NCBI RefSeq assembly: GCF_024362525.1
Contig: NZ_CP101458.1
Coordinates: forward strand, 2,912,993-2,976,992
Length of the DNA stretch: 64,000 nt
Direction: 5' to 3'
Source: Natrononativus amylolyticus
Lineage (GTDB): Archaea > Halobacteriota > Halobacteria > Halobacteriales > Natrialbaceae
The first letter of the stretch is position 1. The number at the start of each line of letters is the position of its first letter. A model generated the notes under the pieces. It saw only the letters and a list, made by a program, of their open reading frames with translations. It did no database searches and had not been told where the DNA came from. Of the stretch, positions 9,741-18,442 are shown piece by piece. The position numbers were made by a program, and so were the translations under genes.

Positions 9741-10550
9741 TCAGCGGTCGACACGGTCCGGTCGACCGACCAGCTCCTCCGCGGGGCGGGCGTCGTCCGC
9801 GTACCGGCAGTACCGGGTTCGCGCCCACGATCGGAGCCGGTCGTCGGTGCTGTCGACGACCGCGAGCAGCCGTCCCTCCTCGTAGGCGCCGAGAAAGACG
9901 TGCTCGCCGTAGAGCGTGATCCCCATCGACGGCTCCGCGGCGGCGACGGAGAGCTCGTACCCCTCGAGGGCGATCGACTCCCGCAGTTTCTCCGGGTACT
10001 GCTCGCGCACCGCCCGGAACGCCTCCTCGCCGACGACGAGCGCCGTCGGCGTTCCGCCGAACACGATCGGCGCGTGGGCGGTCATGAACTGCCGGCTGAC
10101 GATCGGCGTCACGCCGCGGAGGCGGTCACCATCGACCGCCTCGAGCCTGTCGACGTACCACTCGAGCGGGCGCTGCGGGTTCCCCTCCGTCGCCGTCTCG
10201 ACGGCGGCGGTTTCGAGCCAGGAGAGGCCGATCTCACCCTCGAGCGGCGCGTCGAGTTCGGAGAGAACCGGCTCGACGCGCTCGAGCGTTCGAAATCGCG
10301 TTCGCGCGGTGCGGTAGACGTCGAGGGCGAGCGCGCCCGCTCCGGTCGCCGTGTAGCCGCCGTCGACCCGCCGAGCCCAGTTCCGGTCGACGAGCTCCGA
10401 CAGCGTGCGGTGGACGGTCGTCCGCGATACCCCCGTGTGGTCGACAAGCTCCGAGGGCTGTGCGACGACCGTCGTGAGCCGCTCGAGGATCGACACTCGA
10501 ACGGGCGAGCCGGAGAGGAAGGCGAGTTCGGTGTCCGTCACGCCAGTCAT
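9741..10550 (-). CDS. Winged-helix transcriptional regulator (FilR1-like)
   Basis: A 269-residue predicted DNA-binding regulator. Residues 1-75 form an ArsR/MarR-like winged helix (LERLTTVVAQPSELVDHTGVSRTTVHRTLSELVDRNW). The middle resembles the ligand- or signal-binding domain found in archaeal FilR1-type regulators (VTPIVSRQFM, PTALVVGEEAF, GITLYGEHVFLGAYEEGRLLAVV). Targets are unknown and it stands alone between an upstream convergent helicase gene and a small membrane-protein gene. Start at ATG 10550 just before the first helix. Confidence 0.85.
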   Translation of the reverse strand: MTGVTDTELAFLSGSPVRVSILERLTTVVAQPSELVDHTGVSRTTVHRTLSELVDRNWARRVDGGYTATGAGALALDVYRTARTRFRTLERVEPVLSELDAPLEGEIGLSWLETAAVETATEGNPQRPLEWYVDRLEAVDGDRLRGVTPIVSRQFMTAHAPIVFGGTPTALVVGEEAFRAVREQYPEKLRESIALEGYELSVAAAEPSMGITLYGEHVFLGAYEEGRLLAVVDSTDDRLRSWARTRYCRYADDARPAEELVGRPDRVDR

Positions 10551-10687
10551 AGCGGGAGATCACTCGAGCGGAATAAATCGTTGTATACTCCGACCTGCCG
10601 CGGCGCCCGTCGGTGGCGGCGACGGATCGCCGGAAGCCGAGTCAGTCGGCTTCGGGTCCGGGCGCGCGACCGAAGCCGTTCCGGCGG

Positions 10688-10774
10688 TCAGAACATGTAC
10701 ATTGCGCCCCAGGCGACCATCGACGACATCATCAGGAACGCAAAGAGCAGCGCGATGAGCTGGTTCTTGTCCAT
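10688..10774 (-). CDS. 28-residue membrane microprotein
   Basis: The frame encodes MDKNQLIALLFAFLMMSSMV followed by AWGAMYMF and a stop. The first four residues are polar, and the rest form one hydrophobic helix long enough to span the membrane. A TATA-like box lies 22-32 nt upstream, fitting a leaderless transcript, and the gene sits alone between the taw2-like gene and the regulator gene. I recognise similar tiny MD(K/R)NQLIAL proteins in other haloarchaea. Function unknown. Confidence 0.7.
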   Translation of the reverse strand: MDKNQLIALLFAFLMMSSMVAWGAMYMF

Positions 10775-10795
10775 CGGATTCGGGTTGTCGGGCGG

Positions 10796-10806
10796 GAAGT
10801 ATGAAT
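10796..10806 (-). promoter_or_regulatory. TATA-like box for the 28-residue microprotein
   Basis: On the minus strand, CATTCATACTT lies 22-32 nt upstream of the microprotein ATG at 10774 and just outside the end of the taw2-like coding region, indicating a separate transcript. Confidence 0.5.
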
Positions 10807-10816
10807 GTTCGGAGGG

Positions 10817-11950
10817 TTACTCGACCCGGACGTCCACGACGACGTGTGCGACGCCCGCGCTGTGGCTCTTGACCCGGCGCCGGTCGAGCACCTCGACCGA
10901 CCGGCCCGTCCCCTCGACCGCGTCCTCGAGTCGCGCGAGCGGGCGCGCCCACAGCCGCGACTCGGGGGTCGCCTCGTGGTAGTGGATCACGCCGCCCGAA
11001 CGGAGGGCCTCGAGGGCCGCCGGGAGGAACTCGCGGGCCTCGTCCGTGCGGTGACCCCGATCGTCGCCGTCCGCGCTCCCGTAGTACCCCATCACGACGC
11101 GGTCGGCGTCGATCTCGCCCGCGAGGTCACGACAGTCGCTCATGTACGCGTCCACGCGGTCGGTGACGTCGTTGAGCACGGCGTTCTCGAGGAGGTAGCG
11201 AAACGCCGTCGGGTTGATCTCGGTCGCCGTCACCGCCGCCCCGGCGCGAGCCATCGGGAGGGTGAAGTAACCGATGCCCGCGAACATGTCGAACACCCGC
11301 TCGTCGGGGGAGACCACGTCTCCCATCCGGGCGCGCTCGGCCTGATTGCCCGGCGAGAACATCACTTCCGTCGGGTCCAGACCGTACCGGGTGCCGTGTT
11401 CGACGTGGACCGTCTCGGTGGTCGTCGACCCCGCCAGGTGGCGCGTCCGCGGACGGCGGTAGGTGCCCGCCTCGCCCGCGTTCTCGATCCCCTCGTCCGC
11501 GAGGACGGTCTCGGCCTCCCCGTGGAGGTCGAGCAGGGCGTCGCCGAGTTCGCGGGCCCGCTCGTCGGAGAGCGCGTCGGGGACCGAGACCAGGACGACC
11601 GAGCCGACCACCGCCCACGACGAGGGCGCCGCCTCGAGGTCGGCGTCGCTCCACCCCCGCGCTGCGAGGTACCCCTCGAGGTCGCGGCTCCGGCGGTCGG
11701 GATCGAGCTGGCGAACGACCTCGAGCACCCGCGTCTCCCGTGGCGGGTCGCTGATCGGGAGCGCGACGGTGTCGGAGCCGTACTCCCGGACGTGTCTCGA
11801 GTCGTCGTAGACGCCCTCCGCCCGGAGCGCGGCGATCGCCGTCTCCGAGTGGGGCTTCTCGACGACGGCGGCCAGCGGCGGGTCGTCCGCAGTCGGCGAC
11901 AGCTCGGTCACACCAGCGTCGTCCTCCCCGTCCTCGCGGCCGTCACTCAT
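10817..11950 (-). CDS. taw2: Trm5/TYW2-family tRNA-modifying enzyme, probably Taw2
   Basis: A 377-residue class I SAM-dependent enzyme of the Trm5/TYW2 group. The N-terminal domain contains VEKPHSETAIAAL. The SAM-binding motif is DMFAGIGYFTLPMA, followed by TATEINPTAFRYLLENAVLN. Trm5 methyltransferases usually carry NLP at the catalytic motif; here it is VVMGYYG, closer to the TYW2/Taw2 type that transfers the aminocarboxypropyl group in wyosine synthesis on tRNA-Phe. I therefore favour Taw2 over Trm5. It overlaps the downstream end of the nmd3 gene by 8 bp on the same strand, suggesting an operon. Confidence 0.75.
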   Translation of the reverse strand: MSDGREDGEDDAGVTELSPTADDPPLAAVVEKPHSETAIAALRAEGVYDDSRHVREYGSDTVALPISDPPRETRVLEVVRQLDPDRRSRDLEGYLAARGWSDADLEAAPSSWAVVGSVVLVSVPDALSDERARELGDALLDLHGEAETVLADEGIENAGEAGTYRRPRTRHLAGSTTTETVHVEHGTRYGLDPTEVMFSPGNQAERARMGDVVSPDERVFDMFAGIGYFTLPMARAGAAVTATEINPTAFRYLLENAVLNDVTDRVDAYMSDCRDLAGEIDADRVVMGYYGSADGDDRGHRTDEAREFLPAALEALRSGGVIHYHEATPESRLWARPLARLEDAVEGTGRSVEVLDRRRVKSHSAGVAHVVVDVRVE

Positions 11951-13148
11951 CGTCGGGCAGGATGTGCAGCCCGGCGCGGCTTTTCAGCACGGGAACGGTG
12001 TCGGCGTCGGGGTCGAAGTAGTCCGGCCGGGCGACCGTCTTCGCCCGGTAGGTCTCGGGATCGAGCACCTGGACGGCGCGGTCGTCCTCGACCGTGACGA
12101 CGGTCGTCTCGACGGCGTCCTCGCGCTCGCCGAGCTTTCGCGCCGGCGGGGAGTTCCCCTCCTCGTAGCTCGCCTCGTAGCGGTCGCCGGTCGTCAGCCG
12201 AGTTCCCTTGAGGTTGCCGCGGGCGCTGCGGACGAGGATCGGGCCGTCGGTGTCGGCGTCGTCCTCGAGGGCGATCACGTCGCCGGGGGTGTACGGCGGC
12301 AGGCGGACGGCGAACGTCACGCGGTAGACGCCGTTGCCGTCCTCGTCCTCCGTGACGAGCGTCTCGGCGTCGGTGACGGTACCGCCGAACTCCTCGACCA
12401 TCTTGTTCGCGATCTTCTTGCCGATCTTGTTGGTCGAGAGCTTGATGTCGAGGCCGTCCGCCGTCTCGGTGGTTTCGGTGACGAACGCGTTCCGGTCGCC
12501 GGTCGCCTCCATCTCGGCGACGACCCGGTTCGCGATCGTCTTCGCGCGCTCGACTTCCTCGGCGGTCGGTGTGCGGTCTTCCGCGCGGATCTGGACGATG
12601 CTGGCGTAGTAGTCGCCGGCGATCCGCCCGCAGCGGGTACACGTCTGGCGGGCGATCCGCACCGGCACCGTCACCTGCTCTTCGACCGGCGTGGCGCCCG
12701 CGAGGTCGCCCGCCGCGTCGACCTCCGACGGCCGCTCGACGACGCCGGTGAAGTAACAGTGCATCCTGATCGTGTTCGGGTCGATCTGCTCGGGTTCGAC
12801 CTGCCAGGCCACGTCCTCGACGTCGACGTGGACGGACAGCGCCTCGCTCACCTCGTCGATCGCGACGTCGGTGTAGTCGTCCGCGCCCACGTCGACCCAC
12901 CGGTTGCCCCGGTAGACGGCGCCACACTGGGCGCAGACCCGGACGTCGATCCGGTCGGGAGCGTCGACGAACTCGAAGTCCTCGAAGTAGCAGGCGTCGC
13001 AGAGGTCGACCTCGGCGCCGGGTCGAAGCGGGTCGGCAGCGTGCCCGCCGGCACGTTCAGCAGCGTGCCCGCCGGCACGTTCGTCGCTCGCCGCCCGCTC
13101 GGGAACGGGGTCGCCACAGCGGGGACAGAACGCACGCGAGTCAGTCAT
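11943..13148 (-). CDS. nmd3: Nmd3 family ribosome biogenesis protein
   Basis: A 401-residue archaeal Nmd3-like protein. It has CxxC pairs near the N-terminus (FCPRCGDP, LCDACY, VCAQCG) and another (TCTRCG) in the middle, matching the zinc-ribbon region of Nmd3, which binds the large ribosomal subunit in eukaryotes; the archaeal role is inferred. The C-terminus has the family pattern ending in SRAGLHILPD. ATG at 13148 was chosen because the first zinc motif follows directly. An in-frame tandem duplication of eight codons (ERAGGHAA twice) lies near residues 24-40. Its end overlaps the start of the taw2-like gene. Confidence 0.88.
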   Translation of the reverse strand: MTDSRAFCPRCGDPVPERAASDERAGGHAAERAGGHAADPLRPGAEVDLCDACYFEDFEFVDAPDRIDVRVCAQCGAVYRGNRWVDVGADDYTDVAIDEVSEALSVHVDVEDVAWQVEPEQIDPNTIRMHCYFTGVVERPSEVDAAGDLAGATPVEEQVTVPVRIARQTCTRCGRIAGDYYASIVQIRAEDRTPTAEEVERAKTIANRVVAEMEATGDRNAFVTETTETADGLDIKLSTNKIGKKIANKMVEEFGGTVTDAETLVTEDEDGNGVYRVTFAVRLPPYTPGDVIALEDDADTDGPILVRSARGNLKGTRLTTGDRYEASYEEGNSPPARKLGEREDAVETTVVTVEDDRAVQVLDPETYRAKTVARPDYFDPDADTVPVLKSRAGLHILPDDE

Positions 13149-13587
13149 CGTCCACACTTTGTGACTGATCGAGTTAAGCGACGCGTTCCACCCGAAACGG
13201 AGGGCGAGAAACGTGTCGAGTGGTCTCACAGTCTGAGAACTCCACGCGAAACCAGGGGGTCGACAGCGTGCGCATCCACCGCCGCAGCCGGCCGCCACGG
13301 CGCGATGTCGGGCGGTCAGGCGACGACGACCGACGGCGCCACTCGAGCCGGAACGAACCGCTCGCGGTCCCGCGAGCGGGGGCGATTGCGGTCGCCGTCG
13401 CGTGGCGGTCAGCCGGTCGTCAGACGCGTCCGGCGTACGCCCCGTCAGACGGTCCCCCGTCGTGCGAACTCCATGCGAAACGAGGGGGTTGTCGAGTCCC
13501 GGCCGGCGGGACGGTCGGGGTCGGAGTCGCCACCGGAGGTGACAGGCATCGGCGAGATTTATCCCGCCGGGGCGCCTCGAGTCGAGT
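13149..13587 (+). other. 439-bp intergenic region with a near-perfect direct repeat
   Basis: No convincing gene. Two 24-bp segments, 13237-13260 and 13466-13489, are identical at 22 of 24 positions (core GAACTCCA-GCGAAAC-AGGGGGT) and lie 229 bp apart in the same orientation. The second copy is flanked by CCCCCGTCGT and ACGAGGGGG arms that could form an imperfect hairpin. A TATA-like ATTTAT at 13556-13561 serves htpX. Confidence 0.6.
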
Positions 13588-14481
13588 ATGGACTGGCAAC
13601 CGGACTGGGGGCTTCGCGGGCGAATGGTCCTCACGATGTTTCTGTTGTTCGCGGTGTATCTGGCGTTCGTCGTCGTGCTGGTCGAGGCGTTCGGCGGCAG
13701 CCTGTTTCTCGTCGCCCTCCTGCTGGGGAGTTTCTCGCTGGTACAGTTCTTCTTCAGCGATCGGCTGACCCTGTGGAGCATGGGTGCGAAAGAAGTCGAA
13801 GAGAGCGAGTACCCCCAGTTGCACGCCGCGGTCGACCGGCTGGCTCAGCAGGCCGACCTCCCGAAGCCGACGGTCGCGGTCGTCGACTCGAAGGTGCCGA
13901 ACGCCTTCGCGACGGGGCGCTCGCCGAGCAACGCCGCCGTCGCGGTGACGACCGGCCTCCTGCGGACCCTGGATCGGGACGAACTCGACGGCGTCCTGGC
14001 ACACGAACTCGCCCACGTCAAGAACCGCGACGTGGCCGTGATGACCATCGCCTCCTTCCTCTCGACGGTCGCGTTCCTGATCGTCCGCTTCGGTTCGCGA
14101 ACGATGTTCTACACCGGCGGCCGAAGCCGCGGTGGAAAGGGCGCGGCCGGTATCCTGGTCGCCATCCTCGTCTCGCTGCTGGTCTGGATCATCAGCTACG
14201 TTCTGATTCGGGCGCTCTCGCGCTACCGGGAGTTCGCCGCCGATCGGGGCGCCGCGGCGATCACGGGCAACCCGAGCGCGCTCGCCTCCGCGCTCATGAA
14301 GATCTCCGGCGAGATCGAGAAAGTGCCCGACAAGGACCTCCGCGAGGAGGCCGAGATGAACGCCTTCTTCATCATCCCGCTGAAGTCGGGGGTCGTCGGT
14401 CGGCTGTTCTCGACGCACCCGCCGACCGAGCGGCGGATCGAGGCCCTGCGCGACATCGAGCGGGAGATGGCGGTGTCGTAG
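13588..14481 (+). CDS. htpX: HtpX-like M48 membrane metalloprotease
   Basis: A 297-residue integral membrane zinc protease. Two N-terminal hydrophobic segments (residues 12-33 and 38-55) precede the catalytic HELAH at 139-143; the third zinc ligand is expected in the YREFAADRGAA motif near 230. Further hydrophobic helices lie between. HtpX-type proteases degrade damaged membrane proteins. The downstream RAM-domain and PspAB genes suggest a membrane-stress operon. A TATA-like ATTTAT lies 27-32 nt upstream of the ATG. Confidence 0.92.
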   Translation: MDWQPDWGLRGRMVLTMFLLFAVYLAFVVVLVEAFGGSLFLVALLLGSFSLVQFFFSDRLTLWSMGAKEVEESEYPQLHAAVDRLAQQADLPKPTVAVVDSKVPNAFATGRSPSNAAVAVTTGLLRTLDRDELDGVLAHELAHVKNRDVAVMTIASFLSTVAFLIVRFGSRTMFYTGGRSRGGKGAAGILVAILVSLLVWIISYVLIRALSRYREFAADRGAAAITGNPSALASALMKISGEIEKVPDKDLREEAEMNAFFIIPLKSGVVGRLFSTHPPTERRIEALRDIEREMAVS

Positions 14482-14537
14482 ATCGGACTTCCCTGTCACC
14501 CCCGCCGGTTAACCGCGTCCGCGTCGTAGCGTACCGG

Positions 14538-14771
14538 ATGGTGAGAGCGTTCACGCTGGTTACCTGCGCCGCCGGTACGTCCGGCGACGCCTGCGCCGGA
14601 CTCCGGGACGTCGACGCCGTCCGCGAGGCCCACGTGGTCGCGGGCGAGTTCGACGTGGTCGCCGAACTCGAGGCGCCTACCGTTCACGCGCTGTTGCAAA
14701 CCGTCACCGGCGAGATCCGGTCGCGCGAGGACGTCGGAACGACGCGTACGTACGTCTGCCAGGACAGCTAG
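14538..14771 (+). CDS. Stand-alone Lrp/AsnC ligand-binding (RAM) domain protein
   Basis: A 77-residue protein matching only the C-terminal effector-binding domain of Lrp/AsnC regulators (VRAFTLVTCAAG, VREAHVVAGEFDVVAELEA, LLQTVTGEIRS...GTTRTYVC). It has no helix-turn-helix, so it probably senses an amino acid or other small molecule, or assembles with full-length Lrp proteins. It lies 56 bp after htpX and 45 bp before pspAB on the same strand. ATG at 14538 starts the conserved beta strand; a long open frame upstream is spurious. Confidence 0.85.
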   Translation: MVRAFTLVTCAAGTSGDACAGLRDVDAVREAHVVAGEFDVVAELEAPTVHALLQTVTGEIRSREDVGTTRTYVCQDS

Positions 14772-14816
14772 GACGAAATGGAACAGTTCTAAGGGATCGA
14801 CCCCGTCATTCGAGAC

Positions 14817-15422
14817 ATGGGATTACTGGACGGACTCCGCGCCGTCCTCGGGGTGCGCGCGGAATCAGACGCCAAACGCGACGCCGACCCCGACGACCTC
14901 TTCGGGATGAGCACCGCCTACCTCACGATGGAAGCCGAACTGGGCTACGACTCCGTCGACTCGGGCGCGCTCTGTTTCGCCGGCGTCGACTCGCGGAGCT
15001 TCCGGGAGGCGGTCGCGGAGGTCGAGGCCATCCTCGAGGCGGGCCGCGAGGACACCGGCACCGACTTCGCGGTCACCGAGGACGACCACGGCTACCACTG
15101 GGTCGTCCTCGAGGAGAGCGATCCCGAGGACCTCATCACCAGCATGCACTTCGCCGTCGACACGTTCATCGAGCACGGCTACGGCTCGCGGCTGCTCGCG
15201 GCCGTGTTCGGCTACCGGTCGAACGACGGCCCCGCGTACTGGATCTACTCCTTCCGCCGCGGGGCGTTCTACCCGTTCGCCCCCAGACCGGGCCGCGAAC
15301 GCGACGCGAGCGCGGAGTTCAAACTCGAGTCCGTCCTCGACGGCGAACTCGACGTCGAGTCCGAGAAGGACCACTGGTACCCGCTGTGGCCGAGCGAGGA
15401 CGGTCGGCACCCGTGGGAGTGA
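14817..15422 (+). CDS. pspAB: PspA-associated protein PspAB
   Basis: A 201-residue soluble acidic protein that I recognise as PspAB, named for association with PspA phage-shock homologues. Conserved features: start MGLLDGLRAVLGV, then DLFGMSTAYLTMEAELGY, GSRLLAAVFGY and PAYWIYSFRRGAFYPFAP near the C-terminus. PspAB genes commonly neighbour htpX in haloarchaea, which fits here. The role is likely in envelope stress, but the mechanism is unknown. Confidence 0.85.
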   Translation: MGLLDGLRAVLGVRAESDAKRDADPDDLFGMSTAYLTMEAELGYDSVDSGALCFAGVDSRSFREAVAEVEAILEAGREDTGTDFAVTEDDHGYHWVVLEESDPEDLITSMHFAVDTFIEHGYGSRLLAAVFGYRSNDGPAYWIYSFRRGAFYPFAPRPGRERDASAEFKLESVLDGELDVESEKDHWYPLWPSEDGRHPWE

Positions 15423-15531
15423 CGGCCCGGGGACGGCCCCTCGGCCATCGGCTCGAGGTGGCCGCGGTCGACCGCCGCGGCCGCCGCCGGATGTCGGGGC
15501 TGTTATCCCGGTCGTCGTCCTACCGCGAGCC

Positions 15532-16749
15532 GTGACCGGGTGGAACCAGTTCAGGGGCGACGGGCGGAACTCGGGGCGACGTTCGGAGCTCGAGGGACCG
15601 GAACGCCTCGAGACGGCGTGGACCGCCGACCCGGCCGGTGCGATTCGGACCGACCCCGTCCTCGACCGCGCGGCGGTCTACGTGGGCACCGATCGCGCGC
15701 TGTACGCGTTCGGCCGCAAGGACGGCCACCGCCGCTGGGTGCTCGAGCGCCTCGAGTCCGCCCCCGTGACGCCGGTCGTCACCCGCGACCGCTGTTTCGT
15801 CGCGACGACCGGCGGCGCCGTCTTCGCGCTCGAGGCGACGACCGGCGACCGGCTGTGGGAGACCGCGCTGGCGGGCGACCTCGACCCCGACGCTGCGCTC
15901 ACCGTCGCCGACGACCTCCTCGTCGTCGGAACCTCGGCGGGGGTGACGGCGCTCGAGACCACGACCGGCGACGAGCGGTGGTCGCGGGAGGCGACCGGCG
16001 GCGTCGTCGGCTCGCCGGCGGTCGACGACGGACGCGTCTACGTGGGGACGACGGAGCAGGTCGTTCACGCCTACGACCTTGACGGCGAGGGAGACGAGAG
16101 CGAGGAGCGAGTCGACGCGGGCCCGGCGGCTGAGCCGGGAACGGACGAAGCGACGTCCCGCGGCGCGCTCGACGCCTCGAAGTCCATCAGTCTGGACGCG
16201 ATGGCGCAGGAGGAGGAGACGGACTCGAGTGACGCACGCTGGACGGCACCGATCAACGGGACGATCGTCGACGCCCCGACGGTCGACGGGGGGCGGGTGT
16301 ACGTCGCCGACGACGCGGGGCGGCTGTTCTCCCTCGACGGCGAGACCGGCCAGACCTACTTCACCTACGAGACCGACGGCGCGTTCACCGCGGCGCCGAC
16401 GGTCGTCGGCGACGCCGCGTTCGTCGCCGGCGACGACAACTACGTCCACATCGTCGAGACGAGCTTCGGCACCCGCAAACTCCGCGGCTGGCTGTTTTCG
16501 AAGAAGGGGATCGCACTCGACAGCGCGATTCGGGCGAACCCGGTCGTCGCCGGCGACGTCCTCTGTGCCAGCGACGCGGACGGAACGATGTACGGAATCG
16601 ACGTCGCCGACCCCGACTTCGAGTGGCAGTTCGGCCTCGAGAGCCCCGCCACGTCTACGCCCGCGGTCGCGGAGGGGCGGCTGTACGTCGGCTGTGCGGA
16701 CGACCGGCTGTACTGTCTCTCCTGGGTCGAAACCCCCGACAGGCGGTAG
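15532..16749 (+). CDS. PQQ-binding-like beta-propeller repeat protein
   Basis: A 405-residue protein built of repeated PQQ/quinoprotein-type blades. Each blade has a V-YVGT or LYAF strand pair, for example RAAVYVGTDRALYAF, RVYVGTTEQVVHAYDLDG and RLYVGCADDRLYCL. It begins at GTG 15532 with WNQFRGDGRNSG, typical of soluble haloarchaeal members without a signal peptide. No catalytic residues can be assigned, and it may be a scaffold or binding protein. An acidic low-complexity insertion (about residues 183-240) interrupts the blades. Confidence 0.85.
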   Translation: MTGWNQFRGDGRNSGRRSELEGPERLETAWTADPAGAIRTDPVLDRAAVYVGTDRALYAFGRKDGHRRWVLERLESAPVTPVVTRDRCFVATTGGAVFALEATTGDRLWETALAGDLDPDAALTVADDLLVVGTSAGVTALETTTGDERWSREATGGVVGSPAVDDGRVYVGTTEQVVHAYDLDGEGDESEERVDAGPAAEPGTDEATSRGALDASKSISLDAMAQEEETDSSDARWTAPINGTIVDAPTVDGGRVYVADDAGRLFSLDGETGQTYFTYETDGAFTAAPTVVGDAAFVAGDDNYVHIVETSFGTRKLRGWLFSKKGIALDSAIRANPVVAGDVLCASDADGTMYGIDVADPDFEWQFGLESPATSTPAVAEGRLYVGCADDRLYCLSWVETPDRR

Positions 16750-16898
16750 CCGACGACCGCGAACGCCGGTCTTCGAGCGAGGTGCCGTCTCCGACCCGCG
16801 CGCTCGCTCGTCCCGTCTTCGTACCTAAACGTCAGGATCACGTTCACGATCGCACGCCTGCCGTCCCGCACTTTCACTTTCACTCCCCTGTTAACGAG

Positions 16899-16906
16899 GG
16901 TTTATG
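16899..16906 (+). promoter_or_regulatory. TATA-like box for radA
   Basis: GGTTTATG lies 25-32 nt upstream of the radA ATG at 16931. The upstream stretch also contains the repeated motif CTTTCACTTTCAC. Confidence 0.5.
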
Positions 16907-16930
16907 AGGTGTCCGGCGCAACGATCAGTC

Positions 16931-17962
16931 ATGGCAGACGTAGACCTCGAGACGCTCCCCGGCGTTGGACCGGCAACCGCGGACAAACTCGCAGACGCTG
17001 GCTACGACTCCTACCAGAGTCTGGCCGTCGCCTCACCCTCCGAGCTGTCGAACACCGCCGACGTCGGCGAGTCGACGGCGAGCGACATCGTCCGCGCGGC
17101 CCGCGACGCCGCGGACATCGGCGGCTTCGAGACCGGCTCGACCGTCCTCGAGCGACGAAATCAGATCGGCAAGCTCTCCTGGCACATCGACGAGGTCGAC
17201 GACCTCCTCGGCGGCGGCGTCGAGACCCAGTCGATCACCGAAGTGTACGGCGAGTTCGGCTCCGGGAAGTCCCAGGTCACCCACCAGATGGCCGTCAACG
17301 TCCAGCTCCCCCGCGAGGTCGGCGGCCTCCACGGCAGCGTCATCTTCATCGACTCCGAGGACACGTTCCGCCCCGAGCGGATCGACGACATGGTCCGCGG
17401 GCTCTCCGACGAGGCGATCGAGGCCGCCCTCGAGGACCGCGAGATCGAGGGCAGCCCCGGCGACGAGGACGCGGTAGACGAACTCATCGCCGACGTCCTG
17501 GAGAAGATCCACGTCGCGAAGGCGTTCAACTCGAACCACCAGATGCTGCTGGCCGAGAAGGCGAAGGAGATCGCAAGCGAGCACGAGGACAGCGAGTATC
17601 CCGTCCGGCTGCTCTGTGTCGACTCGCTGACCGCCCACTTCCGCGCGGAGTACGTCGGGCGGGGCAACCTCGCGAACCGCCAGCAGAAGCTCAACAAGCA
17701 CCTCCACGACATCGACAAGGTCGGTAACCTCTACAACGCCGCCGTCATCGTCACGAACCAGGTCTCCTCGAACCCCGACGCCTTCTTCGGCGACCCGACG
17801 AAGCCGATCGGCGGCAACATCCTCGGCCACAAGTCTACGTTCCGGATCTACCTTCGCAAGTCCAAGGGCGACAAGCGGATCGTCAAACTGGTCGACGCGC
17901 CGAACCTCGCCGACGGCGAGGCCGTGATGCGTGTCCAGGACGGCGGTCTGAAACCGGAGTAG
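16931..17962 (+). CDS. radA: DNA repair and recombination protein RadA
   Basis: The archaeal Rad51/RecA orthologue, 343 residues, which forms filaments on single-stranded DNA and catalyses strand exchange. The N-terminal helix-hairpin-helix begins at [12 protein letters not shown] (residues 9-20). Walker A is GEFGSGKS (107-114) and Walker B is [15 protein letters not shown]. The [10 protein letters not shown] and [10 protein letters not shown] segments are characteristic. The ATG at 16931 is preferred over an upstream in-frame ATG because of the TATA-like box and the conserved start MADVDLE. No intein is present. Confidence 0.98.
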   Translation: MADVDLETLPGVGPATADKLADAGYDSYQSLAVASPSELSNTADVGESTASDIVRAARDAADIGGFETGSTVLERRNQIGKLSWHIDEVDDLLGGGVETQSITEVYGEFGSGKSQVTHQMAVNVQLPREVGGLHGSVIFIDSEDTFRPERIDDMVRGLSDEAIEAALEDREIEGSPGDEDAVDELIADVLEKIHVAKAFNSNHQMLLAEKAKEIASEHEDSEYPVRLLCVDSLTAHFRAEYVGRGNLANRQQKLNKHLHDIDKVGNLYNAAVIVTNQVSSNPDAFFGDPTKPIGGNILGHKSTFRIYLRKSKGDKRIVKLVDAPNLADGEAVMRVQDGGLKPE

Positions 17963-18052
17963 GGCTCGAGGCCCCACCCACTTGCTCGCCCGGTCGAAGC
18001 CGGCACATGTCGGGACCAGCTATAACCCGCTGTCGAGTGGAGGGCGAGACGC

Positions 18053-18292
18053 ATGTGCGCTAGCTTCACCGACGACGACGAGGGAAAGCCCGTCGTAAAC
18101 GCAAACGGCGAGCGGATCGGAATGATCGAGGCGGTCGAGGGCGGAATGGTGCACGTCGACCCGGATCCGGGCGTCACCGACACGATCAAGTCGAAACTCG
18201 GTTGGGGTGACGCGGACGAGGAGACCTACACGCTCGAGGAGGAGAACGTCGAGTCGATCACCGACGACGAAGTGCAGTTGCGCCAGCTTTGA
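18053..18292 (+). CDS. PRC-barrel domain protein
   Basis: A 79-residue protein consisting of a single PRC-barrel fold (KPVVNANGERIGMIEAVEGGMVHVDPDPG). Such domains in archaea are linked to RNA processing or cell-division proteins, but the role here is unknown. A TATA-like GCTATAAC sits 27-34 nt upstream of the ATG, supporting a leaderless transcript. Confidence 0.85.
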   Translation: MCASFTDDDEGKPVVNANGERIGMIEAVEGGMVHVDPDPGVTDTIKSKLGWGDADEETYTLEEENVESITDDEVQLRQL

Positions 18293-18442
18293 GCCGTCGG
18301 CGAACACGAACTCTCGTTCTTTTCGAGCCACCAGACACCCGCTGCGGACGACCAGATCCCGGCTCCGTTCCGAGTTGGCGCCTCGAGGGGGCCGAGACTC
18401 GAGCGGCAGACGTATCCCGGATGCTCCGGTAGTTCTCCGCAC

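Noticed and set aside
10817..11950. Trm5 (tRNA m1G37 methyltransferase) call
   Set aside because: The NLP catalytic motif of Trm5 is replaced by VVMGYYG, closer to TYW2/Taw2; kept as Taw2 with moderate confidence.
13420..14499. 359-codon frame antisense to htpX
   Set aside because: Overlaps the protease gene; no family features.
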